Notes: generated from the letters alone by a model not told the origin. A stretch of DNA of 47,393 nt from Pedobacter miscanthi (GCF_003315595.1 NZ_QNQU01000036.1:2498-49890); one strand, 5' to 3'. Positions 26,045-34,818 are shown, numbered from the stretch's first letter. Made by a program: numbers and translations.

Positions 26045-26509
26045 TTATTTACAATTCACTTCTGCAAAAGTAAATTTCCCGGCTTCATAATTAATCGGTT
26101 TGCCTTTAACAAAATACGATCGGCCCAAAGTGGTTTCAATCTGTGCAACGCCCATAATCAATTTCCCATCTTTCTTTAAAAATGCCAGCGGATTGGTAAA
26201 AGCTTTAGTGGTATCGCCTCCGGTGTTAAAGCGATAATCAACCAATAACGTATCGCCATTAAACTTCCCTGTTATCTTTCCATTATTCTGCGGTTTATCC
26301 GCATATTTTACCAATAGCGATCCTGTTACCTTGCCGGAAGACATGGTTTTCACAATCATAGCGGCACTATCTTTCTCAAAAAAAGCAGCATAACAGCTTT
26401 GATTGATAACGGAATCTTTTTTTGCGGTATCAACTTTTTTCTCTGATTGGTTACAGGCAAAAACAAATGGCACAGCGGCAAAAATGAGGTACAAAAGATT
26501 TCTTTTCAT
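26045..26509 (-). CDS. small predicted lipoprotein of unknown function
   Basis: The 154-residue product has a lipoprotein signal: basic KR, a hydrophobic core (LLYLIFAAVPFVFA) and a lipobox with Cys19 followed by Asn, predicting a lipid-anchored protein. The mature part is short and Lys/Thr/Gly-rich with alternating beta-like segments (KVTGSLLVKYADKPQNNG, GKFNGDTLLVDYRF, LAFLKKDGKLIMGVAQIE). I do not recognise a specific family; it resembles the many small beta-rich lipoproteins of this phylum. It is on the same strand as cysN but 381 bp away, so it is probably separately transcribed. Confidence 0.8.
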   Translation of the reverse strand: MKRNLLYLIFAAVPFVFACNQSEKKVDTAKKDSVINQSCYAAFFEKDSAAMIVKTMSSGKVTGSLLVKYADKPQNNGKITGKFNGDTLLVDYRFNTGGDTTKAFTNPLAFLKKDGKLIMGVAQIETTLGRSYFVKGKPINYEAGKFTFAEVNCK

Positions 26510-26890
26510 GTTTTATGGATTATGTTATAACAGGAAGATGAGCTTTTAGGAACATTTCCATAATAAAGATACAAAAAACCTTAAACGAAAAATGGGGCTA
26601 ACCATTCGGCACCCCATTGAAATTGCTTTCACTTCAGATCAATCTAAAGCTTTCATTATTATATTTGGTTGTGGTTCTAAATTAGGATTTTCAGGATTGT
26701 AGGATTTTAGGATCAGTGAGTTGAAATAAATATCGCATCAATTTTCATTTTCCATCTTACATCATCCATTTTTCCACCATTAAGGAATTAAGAATATTAA
26801 GGTTTTAGCGATATTCCATAAGGCTATTGATCATTGAAAATTGGTCATTGGTCATTTCCATTATCCATCTTACCTCTTCCATTTTACATC
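26510..26890. other. 381-bp intergenic region with low-complexity repeats
   Basis: Near the right end are ATTGGTCATTGGTCATTTCC and CCATTATCCATCTTACCTC-type phrases that recur in the cysD-cysH gap at about 29360-29440. The middle has iterated AGGATTTT phrases (TTAGGATTTTCAGGATTGTA). The left end presumably carries the lipoprotein promoter. No gene or terminator was seen. Confidence 0.4.
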
Positions 26891-28141
26891 TTACTCCACT
26901 GCCGCCCTGAACATCAAAGCCCCAACGGTTAAATTGGTACGGCTATCAACCAAAATGGCAGAACCATTTGCGCGGTTATCGTCGTATAAGTCAAAGGCTA
27001 AAGCATCAGCAGTTTTAACAATTACGCGACCGATATCATTTAATTTAAATTCATCGGCAGCATGCTTCTCCAGCGTGTTAATGTCAACTTTATGCAGAAT
27101 TTCGCTGATTTTGCACTTCGTGATTTTGCTGTTATGCTGAATGTTATACATAATCGAAGTATCGAGTGCGCGGGTATCCATCCAGCAAAGATCGGCTTCA
27201 ATCAGTTTTGTTTCCTGTGGCAATGCCGAAGCATTTACAATGGTATCGCCACGGCTGATGTCTACATCATCCTTTAAATGGATAATTACCGACTGGCCTG
27301 CGTGTGCAGCATCAAGCGTTTGATCAAAAAAATCGATCTTTTCTACGGTAGAACTTGCTCCTGACGGCAAAACAGTAACTTTATCATTTAAGTTGAAGGT
27401 TCCGCTTAAAACCCGGCCGGCATAACCGCGATAATCGTGCAGTTCATCAGTTTGTGGTCTTACTACCCATTGTACGGGCATACGTGCCAGTTGCGATTTG
27501 TCCAGGCTATCGGTATCTACTTTCTCTAAAAAATGCAGCAAGCTTTCACCTTCATACCAGTCCATATTTTCAGAAGCCTGCACCACATTATCTCCTTTTA
27601 AAGCACTTACCGGGATATAAGTAACATCTGCCAGTTTTAATTGCTGGGCCAGGATTTTGTACTTCTCTATAATCGAACTGTAAACGGTTTCGCTGTAATC
27701 AACCATATCCATTTTGTTGATACACACCACCACATGTTTAATGCCCAATAAAGAAACAATGTAAGAGTGGCGGATGGTCTGCTCAACCACGCCATTACGG
27801 GCATCGATTAAAATAATGGCCAGATTAGCCGTAGAAGCTCCTGTAACCATGTTCCTGGTGTACTGGATATGCCCCGGGGTATCGGCTATAATGAATTTAC
27901 GTTTCTCTGTTTGAAAGTATTTGTAGGCTACATCAATAGTGATGCCCTGCTCGCGCTCGGCCCTTAAACCATCGGTAAGAATGGCAAGATCTATTGATCC
28001 GTCGTCGTTTTTGCGGTTAGAACTCTGTAAAGCTTCTAACTGATCGGCCAGAATAGAATCTGTATCGTATAACAAACGGCCAATCAAGGTACTTTTACCA
28101 TCATCTACGCTGCCTGCTGTGAAAAATTTTAATATGTTCAC
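26891..28141 (-). CDS. cysN: sulfate adenylyltransferase subunit 1 (GTPase)
   Basis: The 416-residue product is the GTP-driven subunit of ATP sulfurylase, which with CysD converts sulfate and ATP to adenylylsulfate (APS). It has the translation-factor GTPase motifs GSVDDGKST (P-loop), EREQGITIDVAY, DTPGH and NKMD, then two beta-barrel domains. There is no C-terminal APS kinase domain. The start codon is GTG at 28141, giving MNILKFFTAGSVDDGKSTL, which fits the family's N-terminus; no in-frame ATG upstream is better. It is the last gene of the sulfate-assimilation run, 165 bp after cysD. Confidence 0.95.
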   Translation of the reverse strand: MNILKFFTAGSVDDGKSTLIGRLLYDTDSILADQLEALQSSNRKNDDGSIDLAILTDGLRAEREQGITIDVAYKYFQTEKRKFIIADTPGHIQYTRNMVTGASTANLAIILIDARNGVVEQTIRHSYIVSLLGIKHVVVCINKMDMVDYSETVYSSIIEKYKILAQQLKLADVTYIPVSALKGDNVVQASENMDWYEGESLLHFLEKVDTDSLDKSQLARMPVQWVVRPQTDELHDYRGYAGRVLSGTFNLNDKVTVLPSGASSTVEKIDFFDQTLDAAHAGQSVIIHLKDDVDISRGDTIVNASALPQETKLIEADLCWMDTRALDTSIMYNIQHNSKITKCKISEILHKVDINTLEKHAADEFKLNDIGRVIVKTADALAFDLYDDNRANGSAILVDSRTNLTVGALMFRAAVE

Positions 28142-28306
28142 GATTGTTGTAATGTTTTAATGTTGAAATGTTTTAATGCTTGGGTTGGGTTTTTTAGTAT
28201 CGGGTATTTAGTATTGAGTATTGAGTACCAAGTATCAAGTATTTAGTATCGGGTATCAAGAGGGCTGTTCAATCTTGATACTTGATACTAAATACTTCAT
28301 TCTCTC
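28142..28306. repeat. iterated AAGTATCAAGTATTTAG repeats between cysD and cysN
   Basis: At about 28195-28300 the phrase TAGTATCGGGTA/AGTATCAAGTATTTAG is repeated several times, with an inverted counterpart CTTGATACTTGATACTAAAT near 28275. Similar phrases occur at 11900 and 12840. No gene was seen. Confidence 0.6.
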
Positions 28307-29212
28307 CTAAAAATACCCTCCCTTTTTTCTGTCTTCCATTGCGGCTTCAGAAACTTTATCGTCCATACGGGCACCACGTTCTGAAATTTTAGAAGCACTG
28401 ATTTCCGAAATAATATCGTCGATTAAAAATGCATCCGATTCTACCGCAGCTGTGCACGACATATCACCTACTGTCCGGAAACGCACCTGTTTACGCTCAA
28501 CAACATCCTCGTCATCCATATTTAAAAACGGAGAAGCAGCCATTAATTGTCCGTTTCTGGTAATACAATCGCGTTCGTGCGAGAAATAAATACTTGGCAG
28601 ATCAATTTTCTCCCTGCGGATATAATTCCAAACATCAAGTTCTGTCCAGTTACTGATCGGAAACACACGGATATTTTCGCCTTTATGAATCTTACCGTTG
28701 TAAATATTCCAAAGCTCCGGGCGCTGGCGTTTTGGGTCCCACTGACCAAATTCGTCACGAACAGAGAAAATACGTTCTTTAGCCCTTGCTTTTTCTTCAT
28801 CCCTGCGGGCGCCGCCAATACAGGCATCAAATCCATATTTCGCAATCGTATCGAGCAAGGTTACTGTTTGTAAAGCATTTCTACTGGCATTTTTACCAGT
28901 CTGCTCAACCACTTTACCCTGATCTATCGATTCCTGCACCGAACCCACAATCAGTTTTTCGCCAATCCTTTCGATCATCTGATCGCGGTAAGTAATGGTT
29001 TCTTCAAAATTATGGCCGGTATCTATGTGTACCAAAGGAAAAGGAAATTTCCCCGGACGGAATGCTTTTTCTGCTAAACGAACTAAAGTAATCGAATCTT
29101 TCCCACCCGAAAATAACAGGGCCGGTTTTTCAAACTGACCTGCTACTTCACGCAAAATGTGAATGGCCTCGGCTTCCAGTTCATCTAAATAATCAAAATT
29201 ATATGTACTCAT
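28307..29212 (-). CDS. cysD: sulfate adenylyltransferase subunit 2
   Basis: The 301-residue product is the catalytic adenylyltransferase subunit that pairs with CysN. It has the PP-loop ATP-pyrophosphatase motif LLFSGGKDSITLVRLAEKAF, the VHIDTGHNF segment, IGGARRDEEKARAKERIFS and the conserved RPELWNIYNG and FPISNWTELDVWNYI stretches. Length and motifs match full-length family members. It precedes cysN and follows cysH after a 225-bp repeat-rich gap, which could hold a secondary promoter. Confidence 0.97.
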   Translation of the reverse strand: MSTYNFDYLDELEAEAIHILREVAGQFEKPALLFSGGKDSITLVRLAEKAFRPGKFPFPLVHIDTGHNFEETITYRDQMIERIGEKLIVGSVQESIDQGKVVEQTGKNASRNALQTVTLLDTIAKYGFDACIGGARRDEEKARAKERIFSVRDEFGQWDPKRQRPELWNIYNGKIHKGENIRVFPISNWTELDVWNYIRREKIDLPSIYFSHERDCITRNGQLMAASPFLNMDDEDVVERKQVRFRTVGDMSCTAAVESDAFLIDDIISEISASKISERGARMDDKVSEAAMEDRKKGGYF

Positions 29213-29437
29213 TACAATTGTTGGAATGTTTAAATGTTGAATGATTGAATGTTAAATCGCTCAATTATTCAACTTGTTATATTTGTTGTTGTGTTGTTGT
29301 TGTTAAAAATTGTTGGAAGGTTTTAAGGTTAAAAAGTTGCAGTTCATCTGCTCAAATGCACAGTTCCCCATCATCCATTACACATCTTCCATTTTACCTT
29401 GTCTCCCCATTATCCATTTTACATTTTACATCATCCA
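29213..29437. other. repeat-rich gap between cysH and cysD
   Basis: It contains GTTGTTGTGTTGTTGTTGTT near 29285 and a block of CCATTATCCATTTTACATTT-type phrases at 29365-29440 like those before cysN. No gene or convincing hairpin was seen on the sense (minus) strand. Confidence 0.45.
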
Positions 29438-30139
29438 TTAAGTGGTTGCATGTAATCCGCATTCTTTTTTGCTCTGGTCTTCCCACCACCATCTTCCGGC
29501 CCTAAAATCTTCGCCCGGCTGTACTGCTCTTGTACATGGGGCACATCCTATGCTCGGGAAACCTTTATCGTGCAAAGTATTGTACACAATGTTATTTTCT
29601 TTAATGTAGGTTTTTACATCCTCTAAAGTCCAGTCGAATATGGGGTGGAATTTAACCAGTTGATTGCCTTCATCCCATTCTAAATCTTGCATGTCTTCAC
29701 GATTGGCACTCTGATCGGCCCTGATTCCTGTTATCCAGATTTCGTTACCTTTTAATGCTCTTTTTAAAGGTTCGATTTTACGGATGTAACAGCACTCCTT
29801 CCTGTTTTCTACCGATTCGTAAAAGCTGCTCGGACCTTTGGTGTTCACCATATCCTGCAACAGCTCATTTTGCGGATAATAGGCATGGATCGGCTTGTTA
29901 TAAATTTCGAGGGTACGGTTCCAAACGTAATAGGTTTCGGGGAACAGGCGACCGGTTTCTAAGGTAAAAACTTTAATCGGAATGTTATTGGCAAAAATCA
30001 AATGGGTAATGGCCTGGTCTTCCCAGCCAAAACTGGTCGAAAATATTATGCGACCGGCATATTGATCTGCCAAAAACTTCAATTTATCAATTGTACTTAA
30101 ACCTGCCAGTGCTGCTTTTATCTCCTCAAGGTTGTTCAT
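29438..30139 (-). CDS. cysH: phosphoadenylyl/adenylyl-sulfate reductase, iron-sulfur type
   Basis: The 233-residue product from ATG at 30139 reduces activated sulfate to sulfite with thioredoxin. It has the P-loop-like FSTSFGWEDQAI, RLFPETY, KECCYIRKIEPLKRAL with the paired Cys, GCAPCTRAV with the CxxC, and the catalytic ECGLH near the C-terminus. The four extra cysteines (CC and CxxC) are the ligands of the [4Fe-4S] cluster in APS reductases. That fits direct use of APS, and neither a cysC gene nor an APS kinase domain is in the window. A GTG one codon earlier overlaps the upstream stop codon; ATG is preferred. Confidence 0.93.
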   Translation of the reverse strand: MNNLEEIKAALAGLSTIDKLKFLADQYAGRIIFSTSFGWEDQAITHLIFANNIPIKVFTLETGRLFPETYYVWNRTLEIYNKPIHAYYPQNELLQDMVNTKGPSSFYESVENRKECCYIRKIEPLKRALKGNEIWITGIRADQSANREDMQDLEWDEGNQLVKFHPIFDWTLEDVKTYIKENNIVYNTLHDKGFPSIGCAPCTRAVQPGEDFRAGRWWWEDQSKKECGLHATT

Positions 30140-30141
30140 CA

Positions 30142-31653
30142 CTAAATTAATTTTAAAATAAACATAATCACGCTGCGCAAGCTTACAATCATTACGATAA
30201 TTCCAACAGCTACCATAATGGTTTTTGCCGAAATTTTGTTCGATACTTTTGCAGCAATCGGCGATGCAATTGCACTACCGATAATTAACCCTACAACTGC
30301 TTCCCAGTGTTTGCCACCAAGCATGGTAAAAAAGGTAAGCGAACTGAGGGTAGCAATAAAAAAACGGCTTATTTTTACAGTTCCCAATGAAAACAATGGG
30401 TGACGACCGCCTGCAATTAAACTCGATAAAACGATAGATCCCCAGCCACCACCAAAAGCTGCATCGATAAAACCACCAAAAAAGCCTAATAAACCAATTT
30501 TCTTGATTTTCTGATCGGCTTTTTTTCTCTTGATGTTAAAGGCTTTCATTAAAATAACAGCACCTAAAAACAGCGTATAAACTGCTACAACCGGCTTAAC
30601 GTAACTGCTATAATGTTCTAATGAAGATAAAATATAGGCACCTAATACCGCACCAATGATCGCCGGAAGAATTAATATCTTAAAAAGCTTCCAGTTTACG
30701 TTACCCATGCGGTAATGCATCCAGCCGGCAATCCCGTTGCTCATTACTTCCGAAATATGGATCGCCATACTGGCCGATGCCGGTGGCAAACCCATGGCCA
30801 GCGAAAAAGATGCCGTGGTAACGCCATACGACATACCGATTGCGCCATCAATTAAGGCAAATAAAAACCCTGCCCCTAAAAACCAGTAGAATAATGGATC
30901 TATATTAATCAGAAATGACTGAAACTCTGGCTCGGTATTCCAGAGGGATAGCCCGATTGCCCCAAGCAGTAAAACTGCAGCCACCCAGATTAACCATTTA
31001 ATATTTCGCTCCGCAAAACTCTTTTTAGGATTGATTAAACTCTGGGTAACTTTATTGAGTTTTTTAACCTTTGCAGAAAAATCGCCGTTTAAAGTCTGAC
31101 GCAAAGCACTCATATTCTGTAGTGTTTCGTCCAGTTCTTCAGGCAAACCTTCGTTTAAAATCTGTTTTAAACGTTTGGCAATAGTTGGCGATTTTCCGTT
31201 TGTAGAAATCGCAATCTTTAAATCTCCTTTTTGAACAATGGATCCCAGATAGAAATCACAAAGTTCTGGTTTATCGGCTACATTGATCAGCAAACCACGC
31301 TCGTGCGTAACACTCCTGATCTCTTCGTTTAAAATATTGTTATTGGTTGCAGCAAAAACGATGTCGATATCATCCAGGTCGTTGATATCAAAACTTTTCT
31401 GCTTCACCTTTATCTGTGGATAATTTGCAATAAGTGCATAAACTTCGGGCGAAACGATCTCTGCAACAATAGTTATGGTAGCGCTATGGCTATTGTTAAC
31501 AATTGCTGTTAATTTTTCGAGCCCGATATTACCTGCCCCAATTAATAATGTACGCAGCTTGTTCAGCTTTACAAAAACTGGAAAAAGCTGGTTGCCTTTT
31601 TCTTCTTCCGAAATAGACGATGCATTATCTGGTTGGTTAGGCAATACTTGCAT
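30142..31653 (-). CDS. precorrin-2 dehydrogenase/sirohydrochlorin ferrochelatase fused to TauE/SafE permease
   Basis: The 503-residue product has two unrelated halves. Residues about 22-215 match the CysG N-terminal/Met8 type: Rossmann motif LLIGAGNIGLEKLTAI, VFAATNNNILNEEI, DFYLGSIVQKGDLKIAISTNGKSP split over the active region, and a helical dimerisation segment. They would oxidise precorrin-2 and insert iron to give siroheme. Residues about 218-503 form about eight membrane helices with the two TauE/SafE repeat signatures (FALIDGAIGMSYGVT...MGLPPASAS and FFGGFIDAAFGGGWGSIV). The fusion links siroheme synthesis with a putative sulfite/sulfate-type anion permease. It overlaps cobA by 17 bp and its stop abuts cysH, so the genes are tightly coupled. 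Confidence 0.92.
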   Translation of the reverse strand: MQVLPNQPDNASSISEEEKGNQLFPVFVKLNKLRTLLIGAGNIGLEKLTAIVNNSHSATITIVAEIVSPEVYALIANYPQIKVKQKSFDINDLDDIDIVFAATNNNILNEEIRSVTHERGLLINVADKPELCDFYLGSIVQKGDLKIAISTNGKSPTIAKRLKQILNEGLPEELDETLQNMSALRQTLNGDFSAKVKKLNKVTQSLINPKKSFAERNIKWLIWVAAVLLLGAIGLSLWNTEPEFQSFLINIDPLFYWFLGAGFLFALIDGAIGMSYGVTTASFSLAMGLPPASASMAIHISEVMSNGIAGWMHYRMGNVNWKLFKILILPAIIGAVLGAYILSSLEHYSSYVKPVVAVYTLFLGAVILMKAFNIKRKKADQKIKKIGLLGFFGGFIDAAFGGGWGSIVLSSLIAGGRHPLFSLGTVKISRFFIATLSSLTFFTMLGGKHWEAVVGLIIGSAIASPIAAKVSNKISAKTIMVAVGIIVMIVSLRSVIMFILKLI

Positions 31654-32413
31654 ATTGTTTAATTAAGTTCTTAAATGACGGATGTAATGATACAACTTCT
31701 CCAAAAATTAATAAAGCCGGGGCTTTAATATTTTCCTGTTGCACTAAACTTTCGATGGTTTCTACTACGCCTACAACTAATCGCTCATCCTCTGCCGATC
31801 CATTTTGCACTACGGCTGTTGGTAAATGATGTTTGCCTGCTGCTTTAAAAATCTCTACAATTTTAGGTAGTTTTTTTAATCCCATCAGCACCACTACAGT
31901 AGCGTTAGATTGCGCTGCCTGGTAAATATCGGCTGATACTTCACCAGAAGTGGTAGTACCTGTAATTACCCAGAAACTTTCGCTCATGCCACGGTGCGTA
32001 ACCGGAATCTGCTGTAAACCCGGTACACCGATCGAACTCGAAATACCCGGAATTACACTTACCGGAATGCTGTACGATGCGGCATAATCAAGCTCTTCGT
32101 ACCCTCTGCCAAAAACAAAAGGATCGCCACCTTTTAACCGCACCACATGTCCGTAATTTAAAGCGTAATCGATCATTAATTTATTGATGGTATCCTGCGG
32201 ATAAGAATGCTCACCCGAACGTTTTCCTACATAAACTTTAATCGCTTCTGCCGGGGCATGCTCCAATAAAGCTTCGTTGGTTAAGGCATCATACAATACC
32301 ACATCAGCAGTTTGCAATGCTTTTACGCCTTTTAAAGTCAGTAAATCCGGATCGCCTGGACCTGCGCCTAAAAGGGTAATTCTTGATTCTATATTTAATT
32401 TCTGATCGCTCAT
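31637..32413 (-). CDS. cobA: uroporphyrinogen-III C-methyltransferase
   Basis: The 258-residue product methylates uroporphyrinogen III twice with S-adenosylmethionine to give precorrin-2, the siroheme precursor. The sequence has canonical SUMT motifs: TLLGAGPGDPDLLTLKG, LYDAL, YVGKRSG, VVRLKGGDPFVFGRGYEE, VIPGISSSIGVPG, IPVTHRG and VVVLMG. It supplies the methylase missing from the downstream dehydrogenase/ferrochelatase-TauE fusion, whose start overlaps its end by 17 bp. The other copy in the window (24933-25727) lacks several of these motifs, so this one is the likely functional SUMT. Confidence 0.96.
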   Translation of the reverse strand: MSDQKLNIESRITLLGAGPGDPDLLTLKGVKALQTADVVLYDALTNEALLEHAPAEAIKVYVGKRSGEHSYPQDTINKLMIDYALNYGHVVRLKGGDPFVFGRGYEELDYAASYSIPVSVIPGISSSIGVPGLQQIPVTHRGMSESFWVITGTTTSGEVSADIYQAAQSNATVVVLMGLKKLPKIVEIFKAAGKHHLPTAVVQNGSAEDERLVVGVVETIESLVQQENIKAPALLIFGEVVSLHPSFKNLIKQYASIA

Positions 32414-32604
32414 CTTTGTATTTTACTTTTTAAATGATTTAAGTTTGAATGAGAGAATGTTTTACCAGCGATTTTTAATTTTGAATGAGTGGATTTTGAA
32501 TGAGTGAATGCGCTTACATCATGTATATACTTATCGGCAATTCAATCATTTCATCATTCAATCATTCATTTTAACACTTAATCATTCATTAACTCTATCA
32601 TTCC
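32414..32604. repeat. TGAATGAGTGAATG low-complexity gap between sulfite reductase and cobA
   Basis: The 191-bp gap has iterated GAATGAG/TTGAATGAGTGAATG phrases at 32440-32510 and the inverted counterpart CATTCAATCATTCATT at about 32545-32595, giving a loose inverted repeat. No gene was seen, and transcription probably continues through it. Confidence 0.5.
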
Positions 32605-34704
32605 CTACTTCAATCCTTGCACTAGTACCGCTCTTTTCTCCTTAATCTGATTTAAAAATTGACTGGCTTCTTCAAAATATTTTTTTGCAAACTCTTCAGT
32701 CGGTTCGTTTTTGTTAATCTGTAAAACCAGGTCTGAGAAATTGGTCGGTAAATTAAATTCTCCGGTTTCTACATAATGGTTATCAAACTCACGGATCACA
32801 CCAACCTGTGTACTGCTGTTTACGCCTTTATCCAACAATAAAGATTTTGCTGCGCTTACAAAAGTGCTGTAGGTATGGTAAATGGCATCGGCATAAGCAG
32901 CTTTATCCAGATTTTGTTTTGCCCAGCCAAATTTTTCGTCGGCTTCTAATAATAAAGTAGCTACTAAATCAATCACCACACCGGCACACTCACCCACACC
33001 AATCGCAGTTACAAATTCTTCAACGTGGCCCCAGTCTACAAACTCTTCCGTCTGAAGGTTGGTTAAATCGGCTAATGGTTTCAATAACTGATAAAAATAG
33101 TCTTTACCTTTTCTGTCATAATATTGGTGGAAGTTTTCATCTTCCTGGTTATTGGCTTTAAAATCATTTAAAATGAAATGTAAAACACTTGTCGCCCTTT
33201 TTGAAGGCACTTTAATTACACGTTCAGCCACACGGCCAACACCATTACCAACCGTACCGCCACCAAGCATTACCTGAACAGCCGGAACCACTTTGCCTTC
33301 AGCTTTTACCGAACTTCCGTGGAAACCAATTTCGGCCAAACCATGCTGACCGCAAGAGTTCATACAGCCACTAATTTTGATCTTAATGTTTTTCTCGTAG
33401 ATAAATTCTGGGAAATCGGTATAAATTACTTCCTCTAAAACTTCTGCAAGCGTCATCGAGTTCGAAATACCCAAATTACAGGTATCCGTACCCGGGCAAG
33501 TGGTAATATCAGCCAAACTATCAAAGCCGGCTGTGGTAAAACCAATTTTATTTAGCGCGGCATATAATGAAGGCAGTGCTTCCTTACGCACAAATTTTAA
33601 CAATAAACCCTGGTTTTGGGTGATCCTGATTTCATCGGCAACATACAACCTGATGGCATCAACAAAGGCCCTAGCTTTATCGGTTTTAATATCGCCCACC
33701 TGAACTTTTACATACACGCCATAAAACCCGGCTTGTTTTTGCTCAATTACGTTGGTAGCTAACCAGTGTTTATAATGTGCTTCATTCAATATTTCTACCG
33801 CAGGGTATTCCTGTTCTAAAGGTAAAGTGGGCTGAGGAACAGTATTAAGATCTATTTTAAAGGTTTTTACCTTATTGGCAATACGTTCTTCAGCAACCAA
33901 ACGCAACACTTCTTCTAAGCCTAATTTCTGAACCAGGTATTTTAAACGTGCTTTGTTACGGTTACTGCGTTCGCCATAACGATCGAACACGCGGAGTACA
34001 GACTCGGTAAAAGGAATTAACTGATCTTCAGGTAAAAATTCGTGAACGGCATTGGCAAGGAAAGGCTGTGCACCTAAACCACCGGCAAATAAAACCTTAA
34101 ACCCACGTTCGCCATTTTCGTTAATTTTCGGAATAAAACCTAAATCGTGGATATAGCTGAAAGCCGTATCCCTATCGCTTGAAGAAAATGAAATTTTAAT
34201 CTTGCGGCCCATTTCCTGACAGATCGGGTTACGCAAAAAGTATAAAAATACAGCCTGTACATAAGGCGAAACATCAAAAGGTTCTTCTGCATCGATACCC
34301 GAATTAGGAGAAGCGGTTACATTACGAACCGTGTTTCCACAGGCTTCGCGCAGTGTAATATCATCCTGCTCCAGTTTGGCCCAAAGCTCAGGTGTTCTAT
34401 CTAAACTCACATAATGGATCTGGATATCCTGACGTGTGGTTAAGTGCAGGTTACCGCTTCCGTATTCATCGGCAATATCGGCAATACGCAATAACTGCTT
34501 AAAAGTTACCTTACCAAATGGCAGTTTAATGCGCACCATTTGCACACCTGGCTGCCTTTGTCCGTAAACACCACGGGCCAAACGGAGGCTCCTAAACTTT
34601 TCGTCGTGGATGGTTCCATCTCTAAAAGCTTTAATCTTGTTCTCTAAATCGATGATGTCCTGCTCGACGATCGGATTTTCGAGTTCTGTTCTGAAACTTT
34701 GCAT
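32605..34704 (-). CDS. assimilatory sulfite reductase (siroheme, [4Fe-4S]) with C-terminal extension
   Basis: The 699-residue product has the two-repeat siroheme reductase fold. The first ferredoxin-like half contains RLARGVYGQRQPGVQMVRIK and GNLHLTTRQDIQIHYV. The [4Fe-4S]-siroheme cysteines are C403 and C409 (CPGTDTC) and C447 and C451 (CMNSC). Because it heads a run with cobA, siroheme and cys genes, sulfite is a better substrate than nitrite. Residues about 545-699 are an extra helical domain containing GVGECAG and a segment (YADAIYHTYSTFVSAAKSLL) that resembles HEPN-type helical bundles; its role is unknown. A 157-nt leader with a Cys-rich peptide and attenuator precedes it. Confidence 0.93.
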   Translation of the reverse strand: MQSFRTELENPIVEQDIIDLENKIKAFRDGTIHDEKFRSLRLARGVYGQRQPGVQMVRIKLPFGKVTFKQLLRIADIADEYGSGNLHLTTRQDIQIHYVSLDRTPELWAKLEQDDITLREACGNTVRNVTASPNSGIDAEEPFDVSPYVQAVFLYFLRNPICQEMGRKIKISFSSSDRDTAFSYIHDLGFIPKINENGERGFKVLFAGGLGAQPFLANAVHEFLPEDQLIPFTESVLRVFDRYGERSNRNKARLKYLVQKLGLEEVLRLVAEERIANKVKTFKIDLNTVPQPTLPLEQEYPAVEILNEAHYKHWLATNVIEQKQAGFYGVYVKVQVGDIKTDKARAFVDAIRLYVADEIRITQNQGLLLKFVRKEALPSLYAALNKIGFTTAGFDSLADITTCPGTDTCNLGISNSMTLAEVLEEVIYTDFPEFIYEKNIKIKISGCMNSCGQHGLAEIGFHGSSVKAEGKVVPAVQVMLGGGTVGNGVGRVAERVIKVPSKRATSVLHFILNDFKANNQEDENFHQYYDRKGKDYFYQLLKPLADLTNLQTEEFVDWGHVEEFVTAIGVGECAGVVIDLVATLLLEADEKFGWAKQNLDKAAYADAIYHTYSTFVSAAKSLLLDKGVNSSTQVGVIREFDNHYVETGEFNLPTNFSDLVLQINKNEPTEEFAKKYFEEASQFLNQIKEKRAVLVQGLK

Positions 34705-34724
34705 ATATGTTGTTAGCTTTATTC

Positions 34725-34755
34725 AAAAAATGCCTCCCTGTTACCGAGAAGCATT
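34725..34755 (-). terminator. attenuator terminator in the sulfite reductase leader
   Basis: On the minus strand AATGCTTCTC (34746-34755) pairs with GGGAGGCATT (34729-34738) around a 7-nt loop GGTAACA. The stem is 10 bp with two G-U pairs and is followed by a T tract ending at 34725. This is a textbook intrinsic terminator lying inside the 5' leader, 21 bp before the sulfite reductase ATG. Confidence 0.85.
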
Positions 34756-34784
34756 CAATATTTTATACATAAAATTATCTGTAG

Positions 34785-34790
34785 GCTCCT
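34785..34790 (-). promoter_or_regulatory. antiterminator arm competing for the attenuator stem
   Basis: The transcript reads AGGAGC here, within GTAACAGGAGCC, which mimics the terminator's 3' arm GTAACAGGGAGGC. AGGAGC can pair with GCUUCU of the terminator's 5' arm over 6 bp with one G-U pair. The leader-peptide stop codon is 1 nt upstream of this arm, so a ribosome parked there would cover it. Confidence 0.6.
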
Positions 34791-34791
34791 G

Positions 34792-34818
34792 TTACTGCGT
34801 TTTACAACAACAGCACAT
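34792..34818 (-). CDS. cysteine-rich leader peptide MCCCCKTQ
   Basis: On the minus strand ATG TGC TGT TGT TGT AAA ACG CAG TAA encodes MCCCCKTQ, with four consecutive Cys codons directly after the start. It sits in the sulfite reductase 5' leader, about 45 nt from the predicted transcription start and 36 nt before the attenuator terminator. The expected job is not the peptide itself but sensing Cys-tRNA charge. Stalling on Cys codons would free the AGGAGC arm to block the terminator. Translation to the stop would let the terminator form. No other copy of this peptide was found in the window. Confidence 0.8.
   Translation of the reverse strand: MCCCCKTQ

Noticed and set aside
29245..29505. Plus-strand frame with a Cys cluster (CYICCC) near cysD
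   Set aside because: It is antisense to the sulfate genes, arises from TGTTGTTGT low-complexity DNA, and has no terminator on its strand, so it is not a leader peptide like the one at 34792.
34741..34770. Short frame MYKILNASR ending in the attenuator loop
   Set aside because: It has no Cys codons and no amino-acid logic; it overlaps the terminator arm and is more likely chance, although translation of it could disturb the hairpin.
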